Origin: CAKUFA01 sp963646285
Lineage (GTDB): Bacteria > Bacillota > Clostridia > Christensenellales > Aristaeellaceae
Assembly: GCA_963646285.1 (NCBI GenBank)
Contig: CAVIWF010000069.1
Coordinates: 1-9,550, forward strand
DNA: 9,550 nucleotides
Reading direction: 5' to 3'
The notes below the pieces were generated by a model. It worked only from the letters and a program-made list of their open reading frames with translations, was not told where the DNA came from and searched no databases. Below, piece after piece: positions 1 through 6,793 of this stretch (positions within the stretch are counted from its first letter, which is position 1; the number at the start of each line of letters is the position of its first letter). A program made the position numbers and the translations under genes.

Positions 1-216
1 GTCCTTGCCTGCCGTGGCTTCGTCCACGTCAAACTCCCCAACAATGAGCTTCAACAGATCTTCCCGGGCGATGGGCTGCTTCAGCTGCTCGAAGATGAAC
101 GCCGCCGTGTCGCTGAGCACCACAGCACCGCCAAACTTGGCGATGTTCTCACCGGTTGGCATCACCATGTGCTCACTGCCAATGGTGCGGAGAATGAACC
201 CTTCCTTGATTTGCAT
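1..216 (-). other. Possible internal start giving a free PqqD-like protein (left copy)
   Basis: Met267 of the fusion is preceded by AGGAG with nine bases between it and the ATG, a good ribosome binding site. From this ATG the protein begins MQIKEGFILR, which is how stand-alone PqqD proteins usually begin. The frame is continuous with the kinase, so both a fusion and a separate PqqD could be made. The 3' end lies outside the window. Confidence 0.4.
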
Positions 217-1014
217 GTCAGGCAACTCCTCTCGGATTTCTTCAGGGTTTTTGAACAGTATGCGGTAGGTTTCCCGGGCGTCTGCTTCCTCCGGGCCGCA
301 GAACAGCCGGTACACAGGCACACTGCGGCTCAGCCGCCCTACGTTCACCATGGCCAGAGCGGCAGTGTCCGCATCCCACATGGGGATAAAGCTTTGCCGA
401 ATCAGCACCTGATAGGCCTGGTCTTCCGTCAGACGGCGCAGGCGGGTAAAGGGTGCCCGGCGCACTTCCAGAATGGCGGACAGGGGGCGCTCCACATTGC
501 GGAAAATCTGCTCCTTGCCGTCCCAGGGCACACCGCAGGCAGTGCAGCCCTTTTGCTCCAGCCGAATGGCAGGCCTGTCTCCGCTAATGAACTTAGCCCC
601 CAGCCCCTGCATCCACGCCTGTGCCCGGGTGGACTTGCCCACGCCGGAATCCCCGGTAAAGCACACCGCATAGCCTTCTCCCTCCACGCAGGCAGCATGG
701 AGGGAGACGATGGACTCGTGGCAGAAGCGGCATTCCATGGCGGTGCGGAGGAGAAACCGGGTTAGCTCACTATCCGGTTCTTCCCCCGGTATCTCAATGG
801 TGTAGACCGTTGCCTGCTGAAAGGCAGGGTCAGTCACCACGTAAGGCACGGCAATGCCGTTATTGCAGCAATGCAGCCAGTTGCCATCCACTGTCTTGTA
901 CACCAGCAGGTTTTCGCTTTGGCAAACGAGGGTTGCTCCTTGAAAGGGCGTCAGGTCTGCCGCCGGCATGACTTCCAGGCGGCAGTGCTCCTTTACCTGA
1001 CTGAAGCAGCTCAT
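1..1014 (-). CDS. HPr-kinase-like protein fused to a PqqD-like domain, left copy (3' end missing)
   Basis: 338 codons are visible with no stop before the window edge. Residues about 90-250 form an HprK-like ATP-dependent kinase domain: a LHAACV stretch (104-110), the P-loop GDSGVGKST (121-129), SGDR (144-147) where true HprK has DD, and GVPWDGKE (161-168), which resembles the PW-GK signature of HprK relatives in RiPP clusters. Residues about 267-338 form a PqqD-like domain (GFILR, VLSDTAAFIF, REDLL, FDVDE), the fold used as a leader-binding element. The classical HprK C-terminal region is absent, so HPr of the sugar phosphotransferase system is not the likely substrate. In lasso-peptide clusters such as paeninodin, HprK-like kinases phosphorylate the precursor; a similar role is inferred here. 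The ATG overlaps the precursor stop as ATGA, indicating coupled translation. An alternative start is Met16. Confidence 0.88.
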   Translation of the reverse strand, partial: MSCFSQVKEHCRLEVMPAADLTPFQGATLVCQSENLLVYKTVDGNWLHCCNNGIAVPYVVTDPAFQQATVYTIEIPGEEPDSELTRFLLRTAMECRFCHESIVSLHAACVEGEGYAVCFTGDSGVGKSTRAQAWMQGLGAKFISGDRPAIRLEQKGCTACGVPWDGKEQIFRNVERPLSAILEVRRAPFTRLRRLTEDQAYQVLIRQSFIPMWDADTAALAMVNVGRLSRSVPVYRLFCGPEEADARETYRILFKNPEEIREELPDMQIKEGFILRTIGSEHMVMPTGENIAKFGGAVVLSDTAAFIFEQLKQPIAREDLLKLIVGEFDVDEATAGKD

Positions 1015-1229
1015 ATGGTGGGGTCAGGCATTCCGGGATTTTGGGGTGGAATGTTGCCGCACTTATAGACGCTTGCGTCATAATAATAGGTGCAGGTTAA
1101 ACTGTTCATCTGGCATACGGTCCATCCATCGCCACTGCCATAGCGTCCTACAGCTCCAGAAGCTACCACTCGTTCGGTGTACTGAAAGTTCACCATCTTC
1201 GCCTTAGGCTTCGTATATGCTCGTTTCAT
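1011..1229 (-). CDS. RiPP precursor peptide, 72 aa (left copy)
   Basis: A small basic leader is followed by a Gly-, Cys- and Tyr-rich core. The leader (about 1-26) carries MKRAYTKP, then F15, E19, VVA (21-23), a layout common in Clostridia RiPP precursors. The core (about 27-72) has Cys39, Cys46 and Cys57, a Gly-rich GRYGSGDGW (28-36), the aromatic patch TYYYDASVYKC (47-57), and a Pro-rich tail ending PDPTI. There is no hydrophobic signal peptide. SGA at 24-26 offers small residues at -3 and -1, a possible cut site for the S26 peptidase in this locus. The start at 1229 has AAAGGAGA nine bases upstream, the best ribosome binding site in the operon, fitting the need to make more precursor than enzyme. 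An in-frame ATG 12 codons earlier (1265) is less likely. It sits between the radical SAM gene and the kinase gene; the modification type is not known. Confidence 0.85.
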   Translation of the reverse strand: MKRAYTKPKAKMVNFQYTERVVASGAVGRYGSGDGWTVCQMNSLTCTYYYDASVYKCGNIPPQNPGMPDPTI

Positions 1230-1238
1230 GTTTGTTGT

Positions 1239-1246
1239 TCTCCTTT
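1239..1246 (-). promoter_or_regulatory. Strong Shine-Dalgarno site of the precursor gene (left)
   Basis: AAAGGAGA lies nine bases before the precursor ATG, within the 38-base gap after the radical SAM stop. It fixes the precursor start at 1229. The other junctions in the operon rely mostly on stop-start overlaps. Confidence 0.8.
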
Positions 1247-1267
1247 CAATATCGTATATCTTCATGG

Positions 1268-2425
1268 TTAGGGACACAGCTGTTCTGGCGCAGAAAGAAT
1301 GCCTGCTTCCACCAAACAGGCACACCGCTGGCAAACCGCTTGATTGACTTCGCCGTTCAGCACACCGAAGGTCTTTTCGGCGGCGCAAGCGCGGCAGGAA
1401 GGCAGCAGCTTACAGCTTCGGCACTGTTCCGGCGGTCGCCAAGTCGCCATGATGCCCTTGATTTCCTCCCATGCGGCTGCAAAGCCCTGCTTCAGCACTG
1501 AGCTGGTCACCGTGTGGTACGAGATGCAGGGCTGCATTTCGCCTTTCCAGTTGATGTGGCAGGTGCTTTGCCCGGAAGAGCAGGGCACAGGGCTGACCGG
1601 CTTGTAATCGCTGGGGATTCGTTCAAACTGCTTGGATGGCACAGCATTGCCCGGCTTTGTCAGGGAATCGTGGTATGCTTCCTCGTCCAAGTCCATCTGT
1701 GCATACAGGGCAGCTTCCGGAGCAAAATCCTCGAACGCTCTGCCGGTGTTCTCCCGTGCAGGGATGGAAACACCACCGATGCCGTATTGCACCCCTTGTT
1801 CCCGCAGGAAGGTCAGCAGGGCATGAACGTCCTGCTGTATGTACTGGCTGGGGGTTACTGTCAGCCGCAAGGGAATGTTTCGTTTCTTCAGCCGCTCAAT
1901 GGCAGCGCACACATCCCCAAAGGCTCGGTGGCCGGTCACTCGCTGGTAGTCCTCTTCACTGGTGCCGTAAACGGTCATCTGCACAAGACGGGGCGGGTAT
2001 TGGGCGAAGAAGTCAGCCATTTCCTCGGTCAGCAATGCGCCATTGGTCAGCACCCCAACCTTCACCCCTTGGGACAGCAGGTACAGGTACAGCTCCTTAA
2101 ACCCGGGATGGGTCAGGCATTCGCCGCCGGTCAGGTCAGCATCCAGCATGCCAGCCTCAACGGCCTGCTTCATGATGCTCAGCCACCGTTCCGTGGAGAG
2201 CACCGTGCCTTCCCGTTCCATTTGTGCCTTGGTCAGGTGGACGTAGCACATTTTGCAGTCGAAATTGCACAAAGGGGTCAGCTCAAAGCCTACGCTGATG
2301 GGCACGCCCTGCATCCTCGCTTGCAGGTTCATGAAGCGTTCCACTTCCTGCTCCACGGCAGTATCGGGAACGCCGTCACGCTCCAGGTCTTCCAGCAGGT
2401 CAAGGACACTGCTGTACGTCCGCAC
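1268..2425 (-). CDS. Radical SAM/SPASM peptide maturase (left copy)
   Basis: A 385-residue enzyme predicted to install radical crosslinks on the adjacent precursor. The radical SAM cluster motif C53-x3-C57-x2-C60 follows FELTPL, and TGGE (99-102) is the SAM-binding GGE motif. The C-terminus is a SPASM/twitch domain binding auxiliary Fe-S clusters: C282 and/or C289, G295, C300, then C335-x2-C338-x5-C344-x2-C347, and C365-x2-C368. This arrangement matches maturases that form Cys thioethers (sactipeptides, ranthipeptides) or C-C links. There is no obvious N-terminal PqqD-type leader-binding domain, so the PqqD domains encoded nearby probably supply recognition. The start is uncertain: the first usable codon is GTG 2425 with a poor ribosome site, while the same frame upstream is interrupted by a TGA after a 10-codon ORF coupled to the sugar-transferase stop. 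An AUU at 2470 with a well-spaced GGTGA is a remote alternative. Confidence 0.93.
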   Translation of the reverse strand: MRTYSSVLDLLEDLERDGVPDTAVEQEVERFMNLQARMQGVPISVGFELTPLCNFDCKMCYVHLTKAQMEREGTVLSTERWLSIMKQAVEAGMLDADLTGGECLTHPGFKELYLYLLSQGVKVGVLTNGALLTEEMADFFAQYPPRLVQMTVYGTSEEDYQRVTGHRAFGDVCAAIERLKKRNIPLRLTVTPSQYIQQDVHALLTFLREQGVQYGIGGVSIPARENTGRAFEDFAPEAALYAQMDLDEEAYHDSLTKPGNAVPSKQFERIPSDYKPVSPVPCSSGQSTCHINWKGEMQPCISYHTVTSSVLKQGFAAAWEEIKGIMATWRPPEQCRSCKLLPSCRACAAEKTFGVLNGEVNQAVCQRCACLVEAGILSAPEQLCP

Positions 2426-2476
2426 TTCCGTTGCTGTGCTGCTTTGCTTTTCCTTTTCATCCTGAGGAATAAGCCT

Positions 2477-2509
2477 TCACCCCCCTTTTTCATCCATCTC
2501 CAACCCCAT
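2477..2509 (-). other. 10-codon ORF coupled to the sugar-transferase stop, in frame with the radical SAM gene
   Basis: An ATG overlaps the sugar-transferase TGA (TGATG) and opens MGLEMDEKGG before a TGA. The frame is that of the radical SAM gene, and no other stop separates the two. It may be a coupling ORF, a remnant of the true N-terminus broken by a nonsense mutation, or a site of stop readthrough. A homopolymer (A5G6) lies just before the stop. Confidence 0.4.
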
Positions 2510-3972
2510 CACTCCGCTGCTTTCCTCACCGTGGCCTGCACCTTGCCCACAGGCTCCCCGCCCATGGCGGTGGTGGCACCTTCGCTGACGCCCTCGGTGC
2601 TCTCTTTGGTGAAGAGAATCAAAAGTGTGGCAAAAATGAGCTTCAAATCTGCCATGAGGCTGGGATTGGCAATGTACATCAAGTCCATCTGCAGCTTGTT
2701 GTACGGGCTGGTGTTGTACTTGCCGTACACCTGGGCATAGCCGGTCAAGCCGGCCTTTGCCTGTAGCCGCAGGCTGAACTCGGGCATCTCCTGCTCGTAC
2801 TGCTTGGCGATTTCCGGCCGCTCCGGCCGGGGACCCACCACGCTCATGCTCCCGGCAAGGATGTTGAACAGTTGAGGCAGTTCATCCAGGCGGCAGGCAC
2901 GAATCACCCGCCCCACAGGGGTAATGCGATCGTCCTTTTCGCCAGTAGAAAGCCGAGCCACGCCATCCTTTTCCGCATCCACCCGCATGCTGCGGAACTT
3001 GAGAATCTTGAATTCCTTGCCATCCTTGGTCAGCCGGGTCTGCTTGTAGAACACCGGCCCCCCGTCCTGTGCCTTGATGGCGATGGCGACAATCGCCATC
3101 AGCGGGCTGGTAACAAGGATGACCGCTGCGCTGGCCACCACATCAAAGATGCGCTTCACCAGCAGGAATTCCGGGGAGGGATTGTATCGCCCCACCTGCA
3201 GCAGGGGCAGGTGGAACATATGCATCCGCTTGGCGCCGCTCATGATCACGTCGCCGATGCGGGGGATGACGTAGACACACACATGGTTGGCAATGCAGTA
3301 CTTGAGGATCTGGTTCCGCTCGTGGCTCTGCACGCCGCTGAGAAACACCGCATCCATGCCCTTGAGCATCTGCATCCGGGCGGCCATGCATTCATCTGCC
3401 GTGCAGGTGGCCACCACGTGGAACTTCCGATCCAGTCCGTACTGGTCAAACAGGTCTTCCAGCCCACGCTCCATGTCGTATATCACCACAGTTTTCTGCC
3501 CTTCAAAATGGCGGAAATACCAGTGATGGGCACACCTGCACCACACAAGGCTCAGCATGAGCTGCACGGCCAGTGCAGCCAGGGCGGGCACCATGTTGGG
3601 GAAGCTGCCGCTCATCAGCCACAGAATCAGGAACATGAACCCGTCTGCCATGAGGATGCTCATCAGCTGACTGATGAACACTTCCGACAGCCGCTTGATG
3701 CTTAGCAGGAAGGCATCGTACACCCGGGCGAAGAAGCAATACAGCACCACAAACATGCCGATGACCACCATTGACCGCAGAGCGGACGGGAACATGAGCA
3801 CTTGATGAGTGTAGTACATGAACCAGCAGCAGCAGAAAGGCAGTGTCATGAGCAGCACGTTCAGGATTTTAACAATGCGAACGGATACATCATGCCACAG
3901 CCCGGTTGCAGGCCGCTCTGAACTTCCTTGTCCCTTGGATGCACGCATAGCTTTCGCCACAACCCCTATCAT
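2509..3972 (-). CDS. Polyprenyl glycosylphosphotransferase (initiating sugar transferase)
   Basis: A 487-residue membrane enzyme that would move a sugar-1-phosphate from a nucleotide sugar onto undecaprenyl phosphate. The N-terminal half has four hydrophobic segments (about 33-53, 65-85, 100-120, 126-146) and a soluble domain to about 265, as in WbaP-type proteins. The catalytic C-terminal part has LVKRIFDVV (271-279) leading into a membrane anchor, KFRSM (325-329), the DE dyad in RLDELPQLFN (361-370), and SVVGPRPERPE (377-387). Its ATG overlaps the exporter stop as ATGA; Met9 is an alternative start. The stop overlaps the next ATG as TGATG. Such enzymes normally start exopolysaccharide or glycoprotein glycan synthesis, so one inside a RiPP operon is unusual. 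The inverted-repeat boundary (2620) falls within codon 451, so the last 36 codons are duplicated at 6932-7042. Confidence 0.93.
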   Translation of the reverse strand: MIGVVAKAMRASKGQGSSERPATGLWHDVSVRIVKILNVLLMTLPFCCCWFMYYTHQVLMFPSALRSMVVIGMFVVLYCFFARVYDAFLLSIKRLSEVFISQLMSILMADGFMFLILWLMSGSFPNMVPALAALAVQLMLSLVWCRCAHHWYFRHFEGQKTVVIYDMERGLEDLFDQYGLDRKFHVVATCTADECMAARMQMLKGMDAVFLSGVQSHERNQILKYCIANHVCVYVIPRIGDVIMSGAKRMHMFHLPLLQVGRYNPSPEFLLVKRIFDVVASAAVILVTSPLMAIVAIAIKAQDGGPVFYKQTRLTKDGKEFKILKFRSMRVDAEKDGVARLSTGEKDDRITPVGRVIRACRLDELPQLFNILAGSMSVVGPRPERPEIAKQYEQEMPEFSLRLQAKAGLTGYAQVYGKYNTSPYNKLQMDLMYIANPSLMADLKLIFATLLILFTKESTEGVSEGATTAMGGEPVGKVQATVRKAAE

Positions 3973-5699
3973 TCCATCAACATTTCTGCCAGATAACCGT
4001 TTTGCTTGCCGGACAGCTCTTCGATGCTGCCCTGCTCTGCCACCTTGCCGTCCCTCAGCACCACCGCATAGTCCGCCATGGACACGGTGGAACCGTGGTG
4101 GGCAATGATCACCACACCGGCATCCTTGCCAAGGGAAGCGATCACGTCATGGAAGGCGGTTTCGCTTTCGTAGTCCAGGGCGCTGGTAGCCTCGTCCAGC
4201 ACAATCAGGCTGGGATGACCCAGCAGCACCCGTGCCAGCACAATCCGCTGCCGTTCGCCCCCGGAGAGGCGAATCCCCCGGTCACCCAGGGTGGTATCCA
4301 ACCCCTCAGGCAGTTGGGATACAAAGCCCCACGCCATGGCCTTTTTCAGGGCGGCAATCAGGGTTTCATCATCTGTCCCCGGGTGGAACCGGGTCAGGTT
4401 TTCCCGCACGGAAGCATTCAAAATCAGGGGATCCTGGGGCACATAGCCCACCTGCTTCCGCCATGCACGGATGTTGGCGGAGGTCAGCGTTTTGCCATCC
4501 ACCTGAATGGCACCTGCCTTGGGCAGCAGAAAGCCCAACAGCAGGTTGACCGCTGTGGTTTTGCCTGCACCATTGCGGCCCAGGAGCGCCAGCTTTTCCC
4601 CACGCTTCAGGGTAAAGGTAACGCCACGGAGGGTTTCCTCATCCGCATCCCGGTAGGCGAAGTGCACATCCTGAAAGCAGGTTTCCTGCCAGGAGGAGAA
4701 GTCATCTCCCGTCTCGGCGGTATCCGCTTCCGGCTGCATGTCCTGCAGGGCTTCGGTCAGCTTCTCATAGGCGGGCACGCAGCTGTTAATGCCCTGAATC
4801 CGCCCCTGAAAGCCGGAGAACACCGGCCACAGGCGGGCGAACACGTACACCAGCACCACAAGCCGATCCGTCTCCACCTTCATGCCCAGGGTGCACACCA
4901 GGTACACCAGGGCAATCATCACCGCCGCCGCCAGGGAATACACCACCCCGGGAACGGAGCTTTGCCGCACGTACTTCATGCGGGCGGTCATGAAGGATTC
5001 GCTGATGCTGCGGAACAGGGCGGCGTGCTCCTGCTCCACCCCGTAGGAGCGGACTTCCTTGATGCTGGCCAGCTGATTCTGCAGTTCGCCGTAGAATTCC
5101 CGGCTGATGCGGATCATTTCATCCCCGTAGGTGCGGGATTTCTTCCGCAGGGGCTTGAAAATCATCAGCATACAGGTGCCCATGAGGCACACCAGCACCG
5201 TTACCGGCAGGCTCATCATCAGGGCAATGACCAGCTGCACCGCTGCCGACACAATGCTGGCAAGGAAGTGAATGACCTCCGCAATGCCGTAGCTTACCTG
5301 CCCACACTGGGAGGTAAACAGGTTGATGATGTCCGTGTCCTTCCGTGCCGTCAGGCTTTCCCAGCTGGCACCGGATACCGCCGTGTACAGCTTTTCCCGG
5401 AGCGCCATGCCCGTTTCTTCAATGAAGGCGTTTTCACGGATGCTCAGGGAGCGGGAAAGCAGCGCCTTCACCGTTACCAGCAGCACATATCCCACCAGCA
5501 GCATGCCCACCTGTACAGGATAGGACAGGGCTGTGAACCATGCAGGCAGCCGGCTGTCGCCGATTTGCAGCATGTTCAGCAGGGGAATGAGCATCACAAT
5601 GCCGATGCCGCTGAGGATGGATACACCAATGTTCCACAGCAGGATGGTGAGGAAGGACTTCCGGTCTGTTTTCCAAATGGCCTGCAGCAGTGGTTTCAT
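3969..5699 (-). CDS. ABC transporter, fused membrane and ATPase domains (peptide exporter)
   Basis: A 576-residue half-transporter that should act as a homodimer in the membrane. Hydrophobic segments fall at about 17-42, 62-82, 139-182 and 250-295. The ATPase domain starts near 335: Walker A GRNGAGKTT (374-382), Q-loop PQD (421-423), signature LSGGERQR (478-485), Walker B IVLDE (499-503), D-loop SALD (506-509) and H-loop His534. There is no N-terminal C39 peptidase domain, so unlike bacteriocin transporters that trim their own cargo it needs a separate protease, plausibly the S26 protein upstream. ATG 5699 follows the pqqD-remnant stop by seven bases, with GGAGGA 11 bases upstream. The last codons overlap the sugar-transferase start as ATGA. 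Confidence 0.94.
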   Translation of the reverse strand: MKPLLQAIWKTDRKSFLTILLWNIGVSILSGIGIVMLIPLLNMLQIGDSRLPAWFTALSYPVQVGMLLVGYVLLVTVKALLSRSLSIRENAFIEETGMALREKLYTAVSGASWESLTARKDTDIINLFTSQCGQVSYGIAEVIHFLASIVSAAVQLVIALMMSLPVTVLVCLMGTCMLMIFKPLRKKSRTYGDEMIRISREFYGELQNQLASIKEVRSYGVEQEHAALFRSISESFMTARMKYVRQSSVPGVVYSLAAAVMIALVYLVCTLGMKVETDRLVVLVYVFARLWPVFSGFQGRIQGINSCVPAYEKLTEALQDMQPEADTAETGDDFSSWQETCFQDVHFAYRDADEETLRGVTFTLKRGEKLALLGRNGAGKTTAVNLLLGFLLPKAGAIQVDGKTLTSANIRAWRKQVGYVPQDPLILNASVRENLTRFHPGTDDETLIAALKKAMAWGFVSQLPEGLDTTLGDRGIRLSGGERQRIVLARVLLGHPSLIVLDEATSALDYESETAFHDVIASLGKDAGVVIIAHHGSTVSMADYAVVLRDGKVAEQGSIEELSGKQNGYLAEMLME

Positions 5700-5706
5700 T
5701 CAGGCG

Positions 5707-5942
5707 TTATTCCTCCAGCAGACCCAGTTCGCGGAACTTGGTGAGGAGAGCGTCCAGATCCCTGGAAGCAGTCTGCTCATCCACGTCGAACTCGGCCAGC
5801 ATGGCCGCCAGCAGATCCTCCCGGGAAACGGCATTTTCCAGCTGCCGGAACACGAAGGCGGATACCTCGTAATGCCCTGGGCATCCAGCTGCGCCAGCAC
5901 TTCCCGAAGGGATTGGGGCTGCTGATTCTCTTCCATGGGCAT
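5707..5942 (-). pseudogene. Frameshifted or chimeric PqqD-like gene
   Basis: The ATG at 5942 overlaps the peptidase stop (TGATG) and reads MPMEENQQPQSLREVLAQLDAQG. In that frame the sequence then becomes a Trp/Cys/Pro/Ser-rich shadow. A second frame, joined near 5872, reads plausible PqqD C-terminal sequence: EVSAFVFRQLE, VSREDLL, AEFDVDE, LTKFRELGLLEE, ending at TAA 5709-5707. This tail closely resembles the PqqD tail of the HprK fusion in the arms. About one base is missing to join the frames around ITEVSAF. Even when joined, the first 24 residues do not look like the N-terminal strand pair of PqqD, so a larger deletion or a gene fusion is also possible. If the gene is dead, the PqqD domain on the kinase would be the only leader-binding domain. 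A sequencing error cannot be excluded. Confidence 0.65.
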
Positions 5943-6544
5943 CACTTCCTCCATCCCAGTTTCCGCAGTACACGGCCTGCCAGTGCCCTGCATTTCCACC
6001 AAAGCCGCCGCAGGGGCAGCCACACCATCCAGACTCTGCCCAGCCCACGGGCAAGGGGCGTATGGAAGGGAATGGTTCTGCCATTCCTTTCAGCTTCCGT
6101 CACCAGCCCAAGCACGCAATCGTGGGGCATCCACGGGTCAGGGTTCCAGCAATGATCCCCCAGGGTCTGCACGCGGTCTTTTTCTATGCGCCGAACCCGA
6201 TGAACCACGTACCGCCCGGCAGGGTACTCAAACAGCACCACATCGCCCCGCTTCACCGGCCGGGTCAGGGGAACGATGGACACCAGATCCCGATTGCGGC
6301 GAATCAGCGGCCGCATGCTGTCCCCATCCAAGGGGATGCGCATGGGCAGCACCGTGCCGCTCCGTGCCAGTGCACGCCACTGGGCAATGGAAATGCTCCT
6401 TGTTTCTTCCTTGATCGAGTGATTTGCGCATTTCTGCGTTTCACCTGCACATTGGAACGTGGGCAAATCTTCTCCTCTTCCGTACATGCCTTCAGCAAGG
6501 AAGATCAAAAGCGGAGAACCTTTCGGCGCATGGAGCTTGATCAT
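5942..6544 (-). CDS. S26-family Ser-His peptidase (signal-peptidase-like)
   Basis: Up to 200 residues. The active-site serine is in GDSMRP (Ser76), followed by RGDVVLF (99-105), YVVHRV with His115, and TLGDHCWNPD with Asp130. A His where bacterial signal peptidase I has the general-base Lys places it with the archaeal, ER and SipW type. There is no clear N-terminal membrane anchor; a basic, Trp-rich amphipathic tail (about 170-200) could touch the membrane. Likely role (inference): cutting the leader from the precursor, since the exporter has no protease domain. It is the first sure gene after the promoter. The start is uncertain: ATG 6544 forms ATGA with the stop of an upstream 55-codon ORF but has no good ribosome site. 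ATG 6487 and TTG 6466, the latter with GAGGAG five bases upstream, are alternatives, and homology to the family only becomes convincing from about residue 49. Confidence 0.85.
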   Translation of the reverse strand: MIKLHAPKGSPLLIFLAEGMYGRGEDLPTFQCAGETQKCANHSIKEETRSISIAQWRALARSGTVLPMRIPLDGDSMRPLIRRNRDLVSIVPLTRPVKRGDVVLFEYPAGRYVVHRVRRIEKDRVQTLGDHCWNPDPWMPHDCVLGLVTEAERNGRTIPFHTPLARGLGRVWMVWLPLRRLWWKCRALAGRVLRKLGWRK

Positions 6545-6708
6545 CCGGCTTTGCCTATAGCTTCGCCCTCCGACCCCTCAGGCTGTGCCTGCGCACAGAC
6601 CCTTCTCGGCAACTGCTGCTCCATATGCCTCATCGTTCTCCGCACCGCTGACCCCAGGCGTATGCTTTGTTGGATGATTTGCAACTTTGCCACAATCATC
6701 TTGCACAT
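6541..6708 (-). CDS. Possible 55-aa leader ORF
   Basis: An open frame in the 5' leader starts MCKMIVAKLQ and ends IGKAG; its TGA overlaps the peptidase ATG as ATGA. It is basic and Gln/Arg-rich, and no family is recognised. No Shine-Dalgarno motif precedes the ATG, and AGA, AGG and ATA codons are more frequent than in neighbouring genes, so it may be chance. Confidence 0.2.
   Translation of the reverse strand: MCKMIVAKLQIIQQSIRLGSAVRRTMRHMEQQLPRRVCAQAQPEGSEGEAIGKAG
6583..6598 (-). other. Small hairpin in the 5' leader
   Basis: CTGTGC and GCACAG form a perfect 6-bp stem around a 4-base loop, about 40 bases before the 6544 start codon. No U-tract follows, so it is not an intrinsic terminator. 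It could influence translation of the peptidase, or be incidental. Confidence 0.3.
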
Positions 6709-6761
6709 TGTGACAAGTGGGGATGCAGGAATACAGGGGTATCCCAGCTCACCTCACTATC

Positions 6762-6789
6762 ATTATACACAAAAAAAAAAGCATGTCAA
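6762..6789 (-). promoter_or_regulatory. Consensus sigma-A promoter for the leftward operon
   Basis: On the minus strand a perfect -35 TTGACA (6789-6784) and a perfect -10 TATAAT (6767-6762) are separated by 16 bases, ten of which are a T run. Transcription should start near 6754-6756, leaving a leader of about 210 bases before the 6544 start codon. It is the only convincing promoter in the window and points into the S26, exporter, sugar-transferase, radical SAM, precursor and kinase genes. Confidence 0.88.
6771..6780. repeat. A10/T10 tract inside the promoter spacer
   Basis: Ten A on the plus strand (T on the transcribed-direction strand) lie between the -35 and -10 boxes. Slippage by one base would change the spacer from 16 to 15 or 17, so the tract could act as an expression rheostat. 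Confidence 0.85.
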
Positions 6790-6793
6790 ATAG

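Larger units (their letters stand above)
1..2620. repeat. Left arm of a 2.6-kb inverted repeat
   Basis: This arm is the reverse complement of 6931-9550, position x pairing with 9551-x. I compared the inner junction base by base, and open frames and gene boundaries mirror exactly along the whole arm; I found no mismatch. Identity stops at 2620/6931, where 2621 is A and its mirror is C; five more bases (AAAGT) then match before the sequences diverge. The arm holds the sugar-transferase C-terminus, radical SAM gene, precursor gene and HprK-PqqD gene, all on the minus strand. The outer limit is unknown because the arm reaches the window end. Confidence 0.97.

Noticed and set aside
2600..2640. Insertion sequence or transposon as the source of the inverted repeat
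   Set aside because: No transposase, no short terminal repeats and no target duplication are visible at either inner edge; the arms are ordinary biosynthetic genes.
1514..2740. Plus-strand open frame of about 400 codons, with its mirror at 6922-8037
   Set aside because: Antisense to the radical SAM gene with low-complexity His/Gln/Leu composition; the sense frame has clear catalytic motifs.
2872..3705. Plus-strand open frame of about 280 codons
   Set aside because: Antisense shadow of the sugar transferase, very His-rich and without domain features.
4002..5744. Long open frame of about 580 codons on the plus strand
   Set aside because: It is antisense to the ABC transporter, rich in His, Gln and Gly, and has no recognisable motif; a GC-rich shadow of the real gene.
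6062..6793. Plus-strand open frame of about 240 codons crossing the promoter region
   Set aside because: Antisense to the S26 peptidase and running through the -35/-10 promoter and the A10 tract; composition is not protein-like.
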